A stretch of 50,365 bases of DNA from the NCBI RefSeq assembly GCF_024539815.1, contig NZ_JAHHIU010000097.1:1-50365 (forward strand), in the 5' to 3' direction. Under the pieces are notes generated by a model. It had not been told where the DNA came from. It did no database searches and worked only from the letters and a program-made list of their open reading frames with translations. The position numbers and the translations under genes were made by a program. Source of the DNA: Streptomyces hayashii. GTDB lineage: Bacteria > Actinomycetota > Actinomycetes > Streptomycetales > Streptomycetaceae. Shown here piece after piece: positions 49,386 through 50,365 of this stretch; position 1 is the first letter of the stretch, and the number at the start of each line of letters is the position of its first letter.

Positions 49386-49988
49386 TCAGCGGCCGGTCGG
49401 CGGGGTGTACTTGTAGCCGACGCGGCGCACCGTCTGGATCGACTGGCGGTGCTGTGCGCCCAGCTTGCGGCGCAGTCGCGCGATGTGGACGTCGACCGTG
49501 CGGCCGTCGCCCACGTGGCCGTAGCCCCACACCGTGGTGACGAGCTGGTCGCGGGTGTGCACCCGGTTCGGGTGCGTCACCAGGTGCGCGAGCAGCTCGA
49601 ACTCCAGGTAGGTGAGGTCGAGCTGCTGCCCGTCCACCTCGGCGATGCGCTGCACCGGGTCGATCCGCACGAGCGGGCGTCCGGCGCCCTCGGCGGGCCC
49701 GGCCTCGTCGGCCGCGGGCCGCTCCGGCACCGCCACCGGCAGGAACGGGGGCTGCTGGTCGGCCGGGACGAGCACCAGGTAGCCGACCATCGGCGGCCGG
49801 CCCGGCAGCACGGGCAGGGTGTGCTGAGGGGCGGGCAGCCAGGTCGCGCCCGGCGGCAGGAAGTCCGCGACGTCGACCACCTCGTCCCGGTCGACGGCCC
49901 GCAGCCGGTGACGGGCGGCGCCGTTCGGAACGGCGGCGGAGGCGGTGGTGAGGGAGGGAGCGGAGGAGAGAGAACGAGTGATCGCCAT
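49386..49988 (-). CDS. OmpR/PhoB-type winged-helix regulator lacking a standard receiver
   Basis: A 200-residue protein whose C-terminal half (about 107-198) is an OmpR/PhoB DNA-binding domain: LTYLEFELLAHLVTHPNRVHTRDQLVTTVWGYG, then RTVDVHIARLRRKLG and VRRVGYKYTPP. The N-terminal half is short, Pro-rich and lacks the acceptor Asp, acidic pair and Lys of a receiver, although a GYLVLVPADQQPPFLPV segment could be a remnant or a different small domain. It therefore probably responds to something other than a kinase, or acts constitutively. AAAGAG lies upstream of the ATG at 49988. A small ORF that looks like a leader peptide precedes it. Confidence 0.88.
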   Translation of the reverse strand: MAITRSLSSAPSLTTASAAVPNGAARHRLRAVDRDEVVDVADFLPPGATWLPAPQHTLPVLPGRPPMVGYLVLVPADQQPPFLPVAVPERPAADEAGPAEGAGRPLVRIDPVQRIAEVDGQQLDLTYLEFELLAHLVTHPNRVHTRDQLVTTVWGYGHVGDGRTVDVHIARLRRKLGAQHRQSIQTVRRVGYKYTPPTGR

Positions 49989-50105
49989 GAGAGGTCAGCT
50001 CTTTCACGCGAGGAGTTCGTCGGGGAGGACGACGGCCGCGATTCGTGGTCGGGCTCGTCGAGGACGTACGTCGTGCGCGCTGGCCGAAGGCCGGGGTGTA
50101 CGGCT

Positions 50106-50228
50106 TTAGAGGGCCGGCGCGTTCGTCGCGCGGCAACACACCCGGTCGAAGTCGTGGTGCTGACGGGAGGGCCAGAAGGGCTCTAGGTCATGGCGACCCG
50201 TCGCGGTGTTCTTCTGGAAGCTGGCCAT
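50106..50228 (-). CDS. Probable 40-residue leader peptide with a Cys-Cys pair
   Basis: An uninterrupted small ORF from ATG (50228) to TAA (50106), ending 117 nt before the winged-helix regulator on the same strand. The product contains FWPSRQHHDFDRVCCRAT. The pattern (R)-H-H-D-x-x-R-V followed by Cys codons resembles the short Cys-containing leader peptides found before actinobacterial sulfur and thiol genes. Here two adjacent TGT/TGC codons occupy that place. I see no Shine-Dalgarno; TTCAAT lies 6 nt before the ATG, so it could be leaderless. A small hairpin (GGCC-TTC-GGCC) lies shortly after the stop. Translation is not proven. Confidence 0.5.
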   Translation of the reverse strand: MASFQKNTATGRHDLEPFWPSRQHHDFDRVCCRATNAPAL

Positions 50229-50316
50229 GGGCCCATTGAAGCAGACACCCGCCCGTTGCAGGAGCCTCCTCTCACAGCTTGGACGCGTCCTCGGCGCGAA
50301 GCGGGCCCGCGGCCCA

Positions 50317-50365
50317 CCCGGCGGGGAAGCGGGAAGGGGCCGCCCGGCGGGGAAGCGGGAAGGGG
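50317..50365. repeat. 26-nt-period tandem repeat at the window edge
   Basis: The 23-nt core CCCGGCGGGGAAGCGGGA plus AGGGG occurs at 50317-50339 and again at 50343-50365, with period 26. The second copy runs to the last base of the window, so the array may continue. It lies upstream of the leader-peptide ORF; the rest of 50229-50316 shows nothing recognisable. Confidence 0.8.

Overview
The window is a high-GC stretch of actinobacterial chromosome, almost certainly from Streptomyces or a close relative. The evidence is the strong third-position G/C bias, frequent GTG starts, several promoters whose -10 box lies about 6 nt before the start codon (leaderless mRNAs), and a core gene set typical of Streptomyces: panB, a glutamine-hydrolysing nadE, glnA2, glnE, malREFG-aglA, a bifunctional amylase/pullulanase, and an NsrR-type Rrf2 regulator. 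As I remember it (not checked), mal, glnE and glnA2 lie close together in the Streptomyces coelicolor core chromosome too. I see no prophage, insertion sequence, tRNA, rRNA or CRISPR array.

Layout. 1-6 kb: panB; a drug-type 14-TM exporter with its TetR regulator; a membrane-anchored EEP-fold hydrolase; a second 12-TM exporter with a palindromic operator. 6-12 kb: nadE; a secreted S53 protease; a translationally coupled DUF3105-DUF305 pair; a divergent NsrR-like [Fe-S] regulator. 12.8-21 kb: glnA2, a VOC protein, glnE, a divergent EamA exporter/LysR regulator pair and a PAP2-like membrane protein. 21-36 kb: the alpha-glucan block, with malR divergent from malE-malF-malG-aglA, a GNAT acetyltransferase, a secreted alpha-amylase and a 1804-residue two-catalytic-domain amylase/pullulanase. 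36-41 kb: a SpoIIE-type phosphatase with a degenerate receiver, a CHMI-family tautomerase, a TetR regulator and a two-gene operon pairing a diiron protein with a ferredoxin-containing reductase. 41-50 kb: a membrane protein with an ECF-sigma-like N-terminus, a TPR protein, a small lipoprotein, a DUF1996 protein with a long Asn/Gln/Gly tract, a two-component system, an NAD-dependent epimerase-like protein, a receiver-less OmpR-type regulator and a probable 40-residue Cys-Cys leader peptide.

How the genes work together. In the alpha-glucan block, the secreted amylase and pullulanase would cut starch and pullulan to maltodextrins, MalEFG would import them (no ATPase gene is present, so a shared one such as MsiK is expected), and AglA would split them to glucose. 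A shared motif, CTTTC-N4-6-CTTGC, occurs upstream of malR, malE, aml and pulA and is the likely MalR operator. Strong hairpins between malE and malF and between malG and aglA probably set expression ratios within the operon.

Points that deserve most attention: the diiron protein/reductase operon, the sigma-like membrane protein, the small Cys-Cys leader, the degenerate-receiver phosphatase, the 17-bp inverted repeat carrying two operator motifs between aml and pulA, and a scatter of short tandem repeats at gene ends, two of which alter C-terminal coding sequence.
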